Shown here: one piece after another, positions 54,463 to 63,312 of the stretch | Layout of the letters: every line of letters begins with the position of its first letter | How positions within the stretch are numbered: the first letter of the stretch is position 1 | Source: CBDFKJ01 sp965248805 | GTDB lineage: Bacteria > Pseudomonadota > Alphaproteobacteria > UBA6615 | Direction: 5' to 3' | Length of the DNA: 64,000 bases | Assembly (NCBI GenBank): GCA_965248805.1 | Contig: CBDFKJ010000006.1 | Location: 1 to 64,000 of the forward strand | Notes under the pieces: generated by a model | The model's database searches: none | Seen by the model: only the letters and a program-made list of their open reading frames with translations | What the model was told of the DNA's origin: nothing | Made by a program: the position numbers and the translations under genes

Positions 54463-55587
54463 ATGAACTCGATCGGGATCGATAAGCCGCCACCGCGAAC
54501 GCGGGTCGTCGTCGCCATGTCGGGCGGTGTCGACAGCTCCGTGACCTCCGGCCTGCTGGCGGAGCAGGGCTACGACGTCGTCGGCGTGACTCTGCGCCTG
54601 TACGAGCAGGTGCCTGCCCGCAAGGGCGCCTGTTGCGCCGGCCAGGATATCCATGATGCCCGCGGCGTGGCGGCGCAGCTTGGCTTCCCGCACTACGTGC
54701 TGGACTTCGCCGCGCAGTTCCGCGCCGACGTTGTCGAGCCGTTCGCCGATGCCTATGCGCAGGGCGAGACACCGATCCCGTGCATCGCCTGCAATCAAAC
54801 GGTCAAGTTCCGCGATCTGCTCGGCGCCGCGCGGCAACTCGATGCCGACGTCCTGGCGACCGGCCACTATGTGCGCCGGGTCGGCGGCCCACAGGGTCCG
54901 GAATTGCATCGTCCGGTCGATGCGGAGCGCGATCAGAGTTACTTCCTGTTCGCCACCACGTCGGCGCAGCTGGAGATGCTGCGATTTCCGCTCGGCGACA
55001 TGCGCAAGTCGGACGTGCGGGCGGCGGCACGCAGGCTCGGCATTGCCGTCGCCGATAAGCCGGATAGCCAGGACATTTGTTTCGTTGCCGATGGCGGCTA
55101 CGCGCGCATCGTCGAGCGTCTTCGCCCCGACGCCGCCGAGCCCGGAGAGATCGTCGATCTGCAGGGCAGGGTGGTCGGCAACCACCGGGGGGTCATGCGC
55201 TACACGGTCGGCCAGCGGCGGGGTCTCGGCATCGGTGGCAACGGCCAGCCGCTCTATGTGGTACGGCTCGAACCCGAGACGCGGCGCGTCATCGTCGGAC
55301 CCATGGAGGCGCTGGCACGCACCACGATGCACCTACGAGCGGTGAATTGGCTGGGCGCAGACGGGGGCATCCCGGAAGACGGTGCCACGGTCAAGGTCAA
55401 GCTGCGCTCGGCACAGGAGCCCGCGCCCGCGGTTGTGTGTCCGGAAGCCGATGGCCGGGCGTCCTTGCGCTTCGACGAGCCGCAGTTCGGTGTGGCGCCG
55501 GGGCAGGCGGCGGTATTCTATCGAGGCAGTCGGGTCCTGGGCGGCGGCTGGATCGCCCGCGCGGCGGCCCTGGAGCGGGCCGCTTGA
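54463..55587 (+). CDS. mnmA: tRNA-specific 2-thiouridylase
   Basis: 374 residues. The PP-loop VVVAMSGGVDSSVTSGLLAE, the catalytic cysteines in IPCIACNQTVKF and KPDSQDICFVADGGYARIVE, and the central RRGLGIGGNGQPLYVVRLEP and C-terminal beta-barrel are all present. It thiolates U34 of tRNAs for Lys, Glu and Gln using a sulfur relay. The frame is intact, one of the few undamaged housekeeping genes here. tRNA-Met follows 35 bases downstream. Confidence 0.95.
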   Translation: MNSIGIDKPPPRTRVVVAMSGGVDSSVTSGLLAEQGYDVVGVTLRLYEQVPARKGACCAGQDIHDARGVAAQLGFPHYVLDFAAQFRADVVEPFADAYAQGETPIPCIACNQTVKFRDLLGAARQLDADVLATGHYVRRVGGPQGPELHRPVDAERDQSYFLFATTSAQLEMLRFPLGDMRKSDVRAAARRLGIAVADKPDSQDICFVADGGYARIVERLRPDAAEPGEIVDLQGRVVGNHRGVMRYTVGQRRGLGIGGNGQPLYVVRLEPETRRVIVGPMEALARTTMHLRAVNWLGADGGIPEDGATVKVKLRSAQEPAPAVVCPEADGRASLRFDEPQFGVAPGQAAVFYRGSRVLGGGWIARAAALERAA

Positions 55588-55622
55588 CACCTTTTCGGCG
55601 CAGTCCCTATATCCGCCGGGGT

Positions 55623-55699
55623 GGCGGAGTAGCTCAGCTGGTCAGAGCAGCGGAATCATAATCCGCGTGTCGGGGGTTCGAGTCCCTCCTCCGCTACCA
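55623..55699 (+). tRNA. tRNA-Met (CAT), elongator type
   Basis: 77 nt cloverleaf including an encoded CCA. Acceptor stem GGCGGAG/CTCCGCT-type pairing, D-loop GTAGCTCAGCTGGTCAGAGC, anticodon stem-loop GCGGAATCATAATCCGC with anticodon CAT, and T-arm GGGGGTTCGAGTCCCTC. The pattern matches alphaproteobacterial elongator tRNA-Met rather than initiator or the lysidine-modified Ile tRNA. Confidence 0.92.
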
Positions 55700-55728
55700 G
55701 ATTATCACAAATAATATCAATCGGTTGT

Positions 55729-56097
55729 GTGTCGCTCTTCGCAGCGGGCACAACATTCCATCGCGCATTCGCGTGTCCCGCCGTGTACCGGGTATGGCAC
55801 GACCGTGCCGTTTTTCATTTTCTGGTCCGCTCTGAGGATCGCCGCGCTTACGTGAAGGGGCTTGACGCCGCACTCGCCGGAGACGGGCGCGTTATCATCG
55901 CGACCTTTGCCCTTGACGGGCCGGTGAAGTGCAGTGGCTTGCCGGTGGCTCGCTTTGACGCGCCGGCGCTTATGGAAGAACTGGGGCCAAACTACGCGCT
56001 GGTCGAGGAGCGCCACGAGCAACACATCACGCCGGCAGGTCGCGCTCAATCGTTTGTCTATTGCCGCTTTCGTCGAGTTCGCCTCGTGCGCGATTGA
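55729..56097 (+). pseudogene. Class I SAM-dependent methyltransferase, C-terminal fragment
   Basis: The recognisable part begins near 55785 (VYRVWHDRAVFHFLVRSEDR) and continues VIIATFALDGPVKCSGLPVA, RFDAPALMEELGPNY and QSFVYCRFRRVRL, the C-terminal half of a small methyltransferase family. The N-terminal SAM-binding motifs are missing. The preceding 85 bp after the tRNA are AT-rich and unrelated. Probably the residue of a deletion next to the tRNA gene. Confidence 0.75.
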
Positions 56098-56140
56098 TTA
56101 GGGCGGGGGCCGCCTCATGCGGCGCCTTGCCGCGCCGTAC

Positions 56141-56473
56141 CTATGCGGTGGATGGTCTGCGAACCTGACGGAACCGCGGTTGCGGCGCTTCGGTCGCGAG
56201 GCTGCCGTCCATGTAGGCAAGTACGTAATCGGGGAGTTCGCTGGTGTGGCGATAGTGCATGTAGTGCCGGTCAGCGTCCTCGACATTGATCGCCTTGCGG
56301 ACGTCGCGGTAGGCCGCTCTGAAGGCCTGTTGCCGGGTCCAGCCAAATGCCGCGACAAAGTTGCAGAATCTGGCATCCAGTTCGGTTTGCCCCGTGCGAT
56401 GGGACGCGCTGAGCGCGCCTACTAAAGCCGGCGACTCGAGCGGATTTGCGTTTGCAAGCATGCTGATCTCCAT
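56141..56473 (-). CDS. Hypothetical protein, 110 aa
   Basis: MEISMLANANPLESPALVGA then a helical region FCNFVAAFGWTRQQAFRAAY and a C-terminal tail rich in Arg/Pro. The short helix QQAFRAAYRD followed by DVRKAI looks like a small DNA- or protein-binding fold of the terminase small-subunit/helix-turn-helix kind, but this is too weak to name. No signal peptide. It stands alone between the methyltransferase fragment and the Sel1 gene. Confidence 0.45.
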   Translation of the reverse strand: MEISMLANANPLESPALVGALSASHRTGQTELDARFCNFVAAFGWTRQQAFRAAYRDVRKAINVEDADRHYMHYRHTSELPDYVLAYMDGSLATEAPQPRFRQVRRPSTA

Positions 56474-56687
56474 GTCGAATGCGCGGCTTCAATTGAGCCC
56501 TAATATGGGACTCAGGGGCGGCGAGCACGGTGATAGGTGTCACACATCACGCCGGTTTGACCGCCTCGTGTGCCACCGAGGCCCTTCATGCTCGGCCTGC
56601 GGCCGGTCAGCCTGCAGTTCTGTCCGTGGGAGAGCCGGTGCCGGGCGTATAGCCGCGGGACGGCCGGTCAGTCGCCTCGTTGTCCGG

Positions 56688-57902
56688 TCAGCGGGCGCGC
56701 CACCTTCCCGCGCGGAGTTGCGCGTCGGCGATTTGGGCGGCGGTCATACGCTTGGCAATGATATCCCGGCTCTTGGCGGCCTGTGTTCCTCCCTGTGCCC
56801 CGGCAAGGTTGAACCACATGTGCGCCAGCACAAAGTCCTGCGGCACGCCGCGGCCGTTGCCGTACAGGACGCCGAGGTTGTACTGCGCCTCGACGTTGCC
56901 CTGCTCGGCAGCCGCGCGGTAACGCTCGACGGCAGACTCTTCCGCCATACCGCATCCGCGATGCGTCATGGCGTCATCGAGGTTGTACCGGCCACCGCCG
57001 TATCCCTGCTCGGCGGCTCGCCTGTACCACCTCGCCGCCTCGGCCGAGTCCTGTGGCACGCCCTTACCGTTGTCGTACATGACGGCGAGGTTGTACTGGC
57101 CGGCGGCGTATCCCTGCTCGGCGGCACGCCGGAACCACTTGGCGGCCTCGGCGTCGTTTTGCGGCACGCCGGAGCCCGCCTCAAACGCGCCACCGAGGTT
57201 ATTCTGGGCGGCAGCGTGCTCCTGCTCGGCGGCCCGCTGGTACCAGCTTGCGGCCTCGGCGTCGTCCTGCGGCACGCCACAGCCGTTGTCGTGCATGGCA
57301 CCCAGGGCGCGCTGAGCGGCGGCGTATCGCTGCTCAGCGGCCAGCCGGTACCAGCTCGCAGCCTCAGCATCGTCCTGCGCCACACCGTCACCGTTGTCGT
57401 ACATCACGGCGAGGTTGTACTGGCCGGCGGCGTGTCCCTCCTCGGCGGCCCGCCGGAACCATCTCAGCGCCAGCGTGTCGTCCTGCACCACGCCGTCACC
57501 GTTGTCGTACATGAGGCCGAGGTTGTATTGGGCATCGGCATGGCCGAGCACGGCCGCCCGTCGGAACCACCTCACCGCCTCGGCGTTATCCTGTGGTACG
57601 CCGTAGCCTTTGCTGTACATGAGGCCGAGTTTGTACTGGGCCGTGCTGTGTCCTTGCGCGATGGCCCACCGGTACCACCTCACGGCCTTGACGTAGTCTT
57701 GCGGCACGCCGTTACCGTTTTCGTGCATGACGCCGAGGCTGTGCTGGGCGTCAGCGTGGTCTTGCCCAGCTAACGCCTGAAACTCGCGCAGCGCCGTCGC
57801 GTACTCGCCACGCTCGTACGCCGCCACACCCTCGTCCCAACCCGCCCGTGCCGGGGCGGCCAGGACAGCGAGCAGCACGGCGGACGCGATAGCGCGATTC
57901 AT
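56688..57902 (-). CDS. Secreted Sel1-like repeat protein
   Basis: 404 residues from ATG 57902 with a signal peptide (IASAVLLAVLAAPARAG). Nine 36-residue Sel1/TPR-like units follow, built on AxAQYNLGxMYxNGxGVPQD then AxxWxRxAAEQG; unit 8 is degenerate (YNLDDAMTHRGCGMAEESAV). The last unit ends HMWFNLAGAQGGTQAA, the usual capping form. Such solenoids bind proteins, often in envelope stress or host interaction. The high similarity between units suggests recent internal duplication. Confidence 0.88.
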   Translation of the reverse strand: MNRAIASAVLLAVLAAPARAGWDEGVAAYERGEYATALREFQALAGQDHADAQHSLGVMHENGNGVPQDYVKAVRWYRWAIAQGHSTAQYKLGLMYSKGYGVPQDNAEAVRWFRRAAVLGHADAQYNLGLMYDNGDGVVQDDTLALRWFRRAAEEGHAAGQYNLAVMYDNGDGVAQDDAEAASWYRLAAEQRYAAAQRALGAMHDNGCGVPQDDAEAASWYQRAAEQEHAAAQNNLGGAFEAGSGVPQNDAEAAKWFRRAAEQGYAAGQYNLAVMYDNGKGVPQDSAEAARWYRRAAEQGYGGGRYNLDDAMTHRGCGMAEESAVERYRAAAEQGNVEAQYNLGVLYGNGRGVPQDFVLAHMWFNLAGAQGGTQAAKSRDIIAKRMTAAQIADAQLRAGRWRAR

Positions 57903-58077
57903 TGTGCCATTGCACACTTCGGAGCACTCGGTGTCAATCGCGGGCGGGAGGTCACCGCGCGCGTCCCGGCCCAATGCGCTATCAAGGTTCGGCGCGCCAT
58001 AAGCGAAAGGGAGCACCGAAGGCGCAGCGCAATTCCGAGTTCACCGGACAACATGACAAGTCGAGGCGCGGATCGCA

Positions 58078-59160
58078 GTGCTTGAACAAGCCCACAAGAG
58101 CTCGCTGCACAAAATGGTCGTGACGACGGACACGGATCTCTGGTGCGACTCGTGCCCCGTTTCCGAGCTGAGCTACGCGATCGAGAACGGCGCGGTCGGG
58201 GCAACGGCCAACCCGGTGATTGTCGGTGAAGTGCTGCGCAAGGAGATGGCACGGTGGGAACCGGCGATCAAGGAAATCATCGCGAACGATCCGACAGCGA
58301 CGGAGGACGATGTCGCATGGAGGCTAACGGAGAAGATGTCAGCTTCGGCCGCGACGCTGCTGCGGCCGGTCTTCGAACGGGAGGCGGGCCGGCAGGGCCG
58401 GCTGTCGATTCAGACCAATCCCAAATACTTCCGCAACACCGACCTGATTGTCGCGCAGGCGGAGCGGTTCGCCGGCATAGCTCCCAACATTATCGTAAAG
58501 ATACCGGTCACAAACGCCGGCGTGCGCGCGATCGAAGAGGCAACCCTTCGCGGCATCAGCATCAACGCAACCGTGTCCTTTTCCGTGCCACACGCGATTG
58601 CCGTTGCGGAAGCAGTGGAACGAGGGCTGAGCCGGCGGATGCAGGCTGGCGGGGACACTTCCGGCATGAGGCCGGTCTGCACCATCATGGTTGGCCGCCT
58701 GGATGATTGGCTGAAGGGTGTCGCCGACGTTGAGGACATTGTGATCAATCCCTCATACCTGCACTGGGCCGGCGTCGCTGTGATGAAAAAGACCTATCGC
58801 CTCTACAAGGATCGCGGTTACGGGACTCGTCTCCTCGCCGCGGCGACTCGCCATCACGGTCATTGGTCCGAGTTCATTGGCGGGGACATCGTCGTGACGC
58901 TGACCCATCAATGGCAGAAGCGATTCAACGCCTCGGACATCGAGGTCATCCCACGCATGGACCGACCCGTGGACCGAGCGATCATCGACGGGCTATCGGA
59001 CAAGTTTACCGATTTCCGCCGGGCCTACGACGAGGACGGGATGGTTGTGAGCGAGTTCGACAATTTCGGCCCGACCCGAAAAACGCTGTTCGCCTTCAGC
59101 GACCGCTACGATGCTCTTGTCCGCGTGATCCGCGGCTATCTGTTGCCGGCCGTGGCGTAG
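58078..59160 (+). CDS. Transaldolase-family protein
   Basis: 360 residues. The TIM-barrel pattern includes VTTDTDLWCDSCPVSELSYA, NGAVGATANPVIVGEVLRKE, LSIQTNPKYFRNTDLIVAQA and the Schiff-base lysine region IIVKIPVTNAGVRAIEEATL. The protein is larger than Escherichia coli-type TalB-like enzymes and closer to the atypical transaldolase-like proteins of alphaproteobacteria. GTG 58078 is the first start; an ATG at 58111-58113 is an alternative that gives a start directly at the first barrel strand. Confidence 0.82.
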   Translation: MLEQAHKSSLHKMVVTTDTDLWCDSCPVSELSYAIENGAVGATANPVIVGEVLRKEMARWEPAIKEIIANDPTATEDDVAWRLTEKMSASAATLLRPVFEREAGRQGRLSIQTNPKYFRNTDLIVAQAERFAGIAPNIIVKIPVTNAGVRAIEEATLRGISINATVSFSVPHAIAVAEAVERGLSRRMQAGGDTSGMRPVCTIMVGRLDDWLKGVADVEDIVINPSYLHWAGVAVMKKTYRLYKDRGYGTRLLAAATRHHGHWSEFIGGDIVVTLTHQWQKRFNASDIEVIPRMDRPVDRAIIDGLSDKFTDFRRAYDEDGMVVSEFDNFGPTRKTLFAFSDRYDALVRVIRGYLLPAVA

Positions 59161-59223
59161 ATGTCCGCGCTGGCGGTCGGGTGTTGGTCACGGCGTGCGA
59201 TGTCCGCATAATGGCCGCTGCAA

Positions 59224-59472
59224 ATGGACGACATCGTCATCCGCATCGACGACATCTACGTGCCCGCCAAACGGCGGCGAGCCGTTGACCCGGTCGCCGT
59301 CGAGGCCCTCGCCACCGCGATAATGGAGGAAGGGCAGCGGCTGCCCATAATGGTCCGGCGCGACAAATCGCGGTTCGTCCTCGTCGACGGGCTGCAACGG
59401 ATGGAAGCTTGCAAGGCGCTTGGCGAGCACACCATTACCGCCGTCATTGTGCAGGCGCGCAGCTCGATGTGA
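59224..59472 (+). CDS. Small ParB/Srx-fold N-terminal domain protein
   Basis: 82 residues, MDDIVIRIDDIYVPAKRRRA, then VEALATAIMEEGQRLPIMVR and RFVLVDGLQRMEACKALGEH. The GLQRMEA segment corresponds to the GxxR nucleotide-binding motif of ParB-like domains. There is no helix-turn-helix or dimerisation domain, so it is a stand-alone CTPase/nuclease-type fold, often found as plasmid or phage accessory. Function unknown. Confidence 0.72.
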   Translation: MDDIVIRIDDIYVPAKRRRAVDPVAVEALATAIMEEGQRLPIMVRRDKSRFVLVDGLQRMEACKALGEHTITAVIVQARSSM

Positions 59473-59631
59473 CCGCCGGGTGCAACGCCGGCCGCGATCA
59501 GAGCCGCCCTTTGGTCCGCGATGGCACCCGGACCTGGCGTGTGCTATTGTCCGCGTGTCGCATGAGCCCGCCACCCTCATCGACGCTTTGTGACGAGGGT
59601 GCGTGTAAATCCTTCAACATGGGGAGGCATT

Positions 59632-61395
59632 ATGAAGACCGCATATGGTATGAAGCGCCTCGGCGCGACCGCAGTGCTTGCGGGTAGTACGCTTGTCTTT
59701 TGTTTGTCAGCTTCGGCCGCTCCGGTAACCGAGCAGCGGCTGATCAACGCAGCTAACGAGCCGCACAACTGGCTCACCGTTTATAAGAGCTACAACAATC
59801 ACCAGCATTCGCAGCTCAGCCAGATCAACCGTAATACGGTCGCTGGGTTGAAGGTCAAATTCGCCGTCGCCCTTGGCGGATTGGAAGAAGGTGCGCGCAA
59901 GCCAGGCCAGCAACAAAACGCGCTGGTCAACGACGGTTTCATGTACGTCAACAATGCCTGGAACCAGATCCGCAAGATTGACGTGCGCAGCGGCAAGAGA
60001 GGTGAGGTCATTTGGATGCACGATCCGCTGACCGACCAGGCGCACCCGAACCTGATCGCCAGCCGCGGCATCGCACTGTCGGGCAACAACGTCTATACCT
60101 CCACTCTGGATGCGCGCCTGGTGGCGATCGACAGCGACACCGGCGAGGCATTGTTCGATGTTCAGACCTCCTCGCCGGATGATTTTGCTAACCAGTCACA
60201 CACCGGCGCGCCGCTCGCCGTCAAGGACATGATCCTGGTCGGCCAGAGCAATGGCTTCCGCGGCAACCGCGGCTGGGTAGGCGCCTTCAGCGCCGAGACG
60301 GGTGAATTCCTGTGGCGGCGCTTCATGGTTCCTGGGCCGGGCGAGGCTGGACACGAGACCTGGGCCGACGACCATGGCGCCTGGCGCACTGGCGGTGCCG
60401 CAGTTTGGGCCACGGGCGCCTACGATCCGGATACCGAAACCTACATCGTCGGCACCGGCGATCCGGCCCCGTGGGGCGACCCGGAATTCCGTCCCGGCGA
60501 CAATCTGTACTCAGTGAGCACGGTCGGCATCGACGTTAACACCGGCGACATCAATTGGTACTTCCAGGAAATCCCCAACGAGTCCTGGGACTTCGATTCC
60601 ATCAATCCACGTTTTCTGTACGACGTGGAAATCGATGGCGAAATGCGGAGCGTGACTTCCAACTTCGCGCGCTCCGGCTACTTCTACACACTCGACCGGA
60701 CAAACGGAACTTTCGTTCGGGCGGCCCAATACGTGGATGAGATCAACTGGACTGCGGGTATTGATGCGAAGACCGGCAAGCCGATGGAGTACAACCCGGA
60801 CGTCTTTTTGCAGGCGTACGCACCCAACAAGTCGACCCGGCGCGACCAAGTGACCAGGCTGATTTGCCCCGACTTCAACGGCGCGCCCACATACTGGCCC
60901 GGCTCGCTCGACCCCAAGCGCATGATTGCCTACCAGGGAGCGGCGGCAGGCTGTAAAAACATGACCCTCAACACGCCGAACGACGAAGCCAAGGACTATC
61001 GCGGCGAGAATATGGGCGGCGGCTGGGCGACGGAAAAGGTTACCCGGCAGCACGGCATGATCACCGGCGTGGATGTCCTCTCCGGTGACGTCACTGTCAG
61101 AACAAATACGCCCTATCCGATAAACTCGGGCGTGTTGTCGACCGGTGGCGACCTGCTGTTCTCCGGACAGATCGACGGCACATTCGCGGCCTACGATTCC
61201 GATACGCTGGCCGAGGTGTGGAGCATCAATCTGGGCACACCGCTCACGGCTCCGGCGATCAGCTACTCGGCGGAGGGACAGCAGTACGTTGCCATCGTTG
61301 CCGGTGGCCCGTCGCTGCTCTTCAGCTCGGGATCGAACATCCCCGAGATGGCGAACATTACGGAGAGCGCGACACTGTACGTGTTCGGCTTGTAG
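59632..61395 (+). CDS. PQQ-dependent alcohol dehydrogenase (quinoprotein)
   Basis: 587 residues with a signal peptide (LGATAVLAGSTLVFCLSASA). Beta-propeller tryptophan-docking motifs recur (GWVGAFSAETGEFLWRRFMV; VGIDVNTGDINWYFQEIPNE; LAEVWSINLGTPLTAPAISY), and SWDFDSINPRFLYDVEIDG follows the WDFD pattern of methanol/ethanol-type enzymes. No obvious vicinal Cys pair at the cofactor site is seen. Oxidises an alcohol or related substrate in the periplasm and should pass electrons to the nearby cytochrome c. ATG 59632 with GGGGAGGCATT upstream. Confidence 0.88.
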   Translation: MKTAYGMKRLGATAVLAGSTLVFCLSASAAPVTEQRLINAANEPHNWLTVYKSYNNHQHSQLSQINRNTVAGLKVKFAVALGGLEEGARKPGQQQNALVNDGFMYVNNAWNQIRKIDVRSGKRGEVIWMHDPLTDQAHPNLIASRGIALSGNNVYTSTLDARLVAIDSDTGEALFDVQTSSPDDFANQSHTGAPLAVKDMILVGQSNGFRGNRGWVGAFSAETGEFLWRRFMVPGPGEAGHETWADDHGAWRTGGAAVWATGAYDPDTETYIVGTGDPAPWGDPEFRPGDNLYSVSTVGIDVNTGDINWYFQEIPNESWDFDSINPRFLYDVEIDGEMRSVTSNFARSGYFYTLDRTNGTFVRAAQYVDEINWTAGIDAKTGKPMEYNPDVFLQAYAPNKSTRRDQVTRLICPDFNGAPTYWPGSLDPKRMIAYQGAAAGCKNMTLNTPNDEAKDYRGENMGGGWATEKVTRQHGMITGVDVLSGDVTVRTNTPYPINSGVLSTGGDLLFSGQIDGTFAAYDSDTLAEVWSINLGTPLTAPAISYSAEGQQYVAIVAGGPSLLFSSGSNIPEMANITESATLYVFGL

Positions 61396-61419
61396 TCTGA
61401 ACGCGGCGTTTGTTTTGTT

Positions 61420-61453
61420 CCGGGGGAGCTGGCTTGCTCCCCCGGTCCTTTTT
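61420..61453 (+). terminator. Rho-independent terminator of the PQQ dehydrogenase gene
   Basis: Perfect 10-bp stem CCGGGGGAGC / GCTCCCCCGG with a six-base loop, followed by TCCTTTTT. It lies 25 bases after the dehydrogenase stop and before the next gene, so read-through would be needed for co-transcription. Confidence 0.88.
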
Positions 61454-61474
61454 GGCCGTTGTGAGGACTCGCGA

Positions 61475-62242
61475 ATGGCAATGGCGTACCGACCCAACAG
61501 GTGGCAACGACGGCTGTACGGCGCGCTCGCTTGCGGCGGTTTGACGACGTTTCTCGTCTTTGAAACTGGCGCCGGGGGGGCGCTGGCGCAGCCCAGTCCC
61601 AGGATCTGGAACGTCCAGCTCGGGGCCCCTGTCAGCGAACTGCCGCGACGGGATTTCGTAGATCCCGCTTGCGGCAGCAACGGGGGCCCGCCCGGGCTCA
61701 TACTCAAGGACTTCGCGGAGTTCGGGCAGTGCGCGCGCGAGGGCGCGACCGGTTTGCGCGAGATCAGGTTCGGCTACGAGGACGAAGCGGAATACATCGC
61801 TCGGGCCACGCGGAGCGAGGCTCTGATCACGCGAAATCTGGCGAACCAAGTCCTAGGTCACCCGGTCGTGTTTTCGCTGCTGGTCGACGACGCAGGCCTA
61901 GTGCAGGGCTATCGGGTAATCACGGACAACCGGGCCGACACACTTGTGCGCTTCGAGGCGGCGTCGCTGGCGGTCCATTTCAAGATACGCTTCGGTCCCG
62001 ACGACTGGGCGTGCACCGATCTACCGGCGGCCGAGGGCGAGACGCCAATCGGCAGGGAGTTCATCAAGGAACGGTGCGAAAAGAGCGTAGACGGGCTCAG
62101 CTACAATGTTGAGAGCAGATACTACTTCAAGCCGGGTCAGGGATTATTCGACCCGCACACGCGCAAGCCCACGGTCGGCGAAGGCGAATTCGAAAGCTGG
62201 GCACGGCTCGAAGCCATTCAACTTGATGCCGCTCGGCCGTAG
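61475..62242 (+). CDS. Secreted hypothetical protein next to PQQ dehydrogenase
   Basis: 255 residues, start MAMAYRPNRWQRRLYGALAC with a signal-like hydrophobic stretch, cleavage near ALAQPSP. Contains four Cys residues likely paired (FVDPACGSNGGPP, FAEFGQCAREG, DDWACTDLP, KERCEKS) and a beta-rich body. I do not know the family. It sits between the quinoprotein and cytochrome c genes, so it may be an accessory to periplasmic oxidation. Its stop TAG lies in the 8-bp target duplication of the following IS. Confidence 0.7.
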   Translation: MAMAYRPNRWQRRLYGALACGGLTTFLVFETGAGGALAQPSPRIWNVQLGAPVSELPRRDFVDPACGSNGGPPGLILKDFAEFGQCAREGATGLREIRFGYEDEAEYIARATRSEALITRNLANQVLGHPVVFSLLVDDAGLVQGYRVITDNRADTLVRFEAASLAVHFKIRFGPDDWACTDLPAAEGETPIGREFIKERCEKSVDGLSYNVESRYYFKPGQGLFDPHTRKPTVGEGEFESWARLEAIQLDAARP

Positions 62243-62247
62243 AAAAA

Positions 62248-63276
62248 GGCTCAATTCGCGAAGCGTATGCGTAGTGGCAGACTGTTCCCCGATTGGCGTG
62301 GGAGATCAGGCAGATGGATCGCGAGCGGTTTCGCGACTGGTTTTCGCATGTTGATGAGTTGACGGCGGCGCAGCGCAAGGAGGTCGCGGCGGTGTTGTCG
62401 GAGCTGTCGGAGGGCGCAGCCTCGCTGGCGGCGATCGAACTGGGCGTGGACGACGAGCGGTGCTGTCCTCATTGCGGCGGCGGCGGGGCGGTGTCGCGGG
62501 GCAAGGCACGCGGTCTGCGTCGCTATCGCTGCAAGGCCTGTGGGAAGACATTCGGCGCGCTCACCGGCACGGCGCTGTCGGGCCTGCACCACAAGGAGCG
62601 CTGGCTGGCCTTCGGCGCGTCGCTTGCCGAAGGCGAGACGATACGAGAGGCTGCCGAGCGCTGCGGGATTGCGCCGAGCACGGCGTTTCGCTGGCGCCAC
62701 CGCTTTCTGGAGGCGGTTCGGCAAGCGCCGGACCGGCTTGCCGGGATCGTCGAGGCCGACGAGACCTTCGTTCTTGAGAGCCGGAAGGGAGAGCGGAAGC
62801 TGGACCGCAAGCCGCGCCGGCGCGGCGGCAAGGCCCGCAAACGCGGCCTCTCGCGCGAGCAGGTGCCGGTCCTGGTCGCCGCCGACCGAGCCGGCGCGAC
62901 CCTCAGCCATACCCTGCCCGCTCTCAACGCAGACAGCGTGAAGGAGGCGCTGGAGCCGGTCGTCGCCCGCGATGCCTTGCTCGTCTCCGACGCCAACCGC
63001 TGCTATCCGCCCGTCGCGGCGGCGCTCGACATCCCTCACGAGAGCATCAACGGCGCCGCCGGCGAGCGGGTCCGCGGCGCCCTGCACATCCAGGCGGTCA
63101 ACAGCCGCCACAGCCAGATCAAAGGCTTCCTGCGAGGCTTCCACGGCATCGCTACCAAGTACCTCGACAGCTATCTCAGGTGGTTCCATCTCATCGAACT
63201 CGGCGACCGGCCGTCCCCGAGAGCCTGTCTCCAAGCGGCGATGGCTAAACCATGCCTACGGTTTGCGAATTGAGCC
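62248..63276 (+). mobile_element. IS1595-family insertion sequence (second type) with 8-bp target duplication
   Basis: 1029 bp with ends GGCTCAATTCGC / GCGAATTGAGCC, flanked by TAGAAAAA at 62240-62247 and 63277-63284. It differs from the IS1595 element at 6651. It entered the A-run between the hypothetical gene and a terminator, and its left duplication still supplies the hypothetical gene's stop codon. Confidence 0.92.
62293..63273 (+). CDS. IS1595-family transposase
   Basis: 326 residues. A zinc ribbon (CCPHCGGGGAVSRG, RCKACGKTFGALTG) is followed by a helix-turn-helix (IREAAERCGIAPSTAFRWRH) and an ISXO2-like core with Asp in IVEADETFVL, Asp in LLVSDANRCY and the region VNSRHSQIKGFLRGFHGIAT. 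Frame intact; the stop lies only three bases from the IS end. Likely active. Confidence 0.9.
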   Translation: MAWEIRQMDRERFRDWFSHVDELTAAQRKEVAAVLSELSEGAASLAAIELGVDDERCCPHCGGGGAVSRGKARGLRRYRCKACGKTFGALTGTALSGLHHKERWLAFGASLAEGETIREAAERCGIAPSTAFRWRHRFLEAVRQAPDRLAGIVEADETFVLESRKGERKLDRKPRRRGGKARKRGLSREQVPVLVAADRAGATLSHTLPALNADSVKEALEPVVARDALLVSDANRCYPPVAAALDIPHESINGAAGERVRGALHIQAVNSRHSQIKGFLRGFHGIATKYLDSYLRWFHLIELGDRPSPRACLQAAMAKPCLRFAN

Positions 63277-63278
63277 TA

Positions 63279-63297
63279 GAAAAAAGCCGCTAGCGGC
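63279..63297 (-). terminator. Terminator-like hairpin downstream of the cytochrome c gene
   Basis: The palindrome GCCGCTAGCGGC (63286-63297), read on the minus strand, is followed by TTTTTTCTA. It would end transcription of the cytochrome c gene. The IS1595-family element has duplicated its T tract. Confidence 0.55.
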
Positions 63298-63312
63298 GCT
63301 AGGTTTGCCGCG

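Noticed and set aside
53148..54485. 445-residue full-length PrpF-like protein
   Set aside because: The last part is out of frame relative to the family and the first 60 residues precede the natural start; the true frame ends at 54420.
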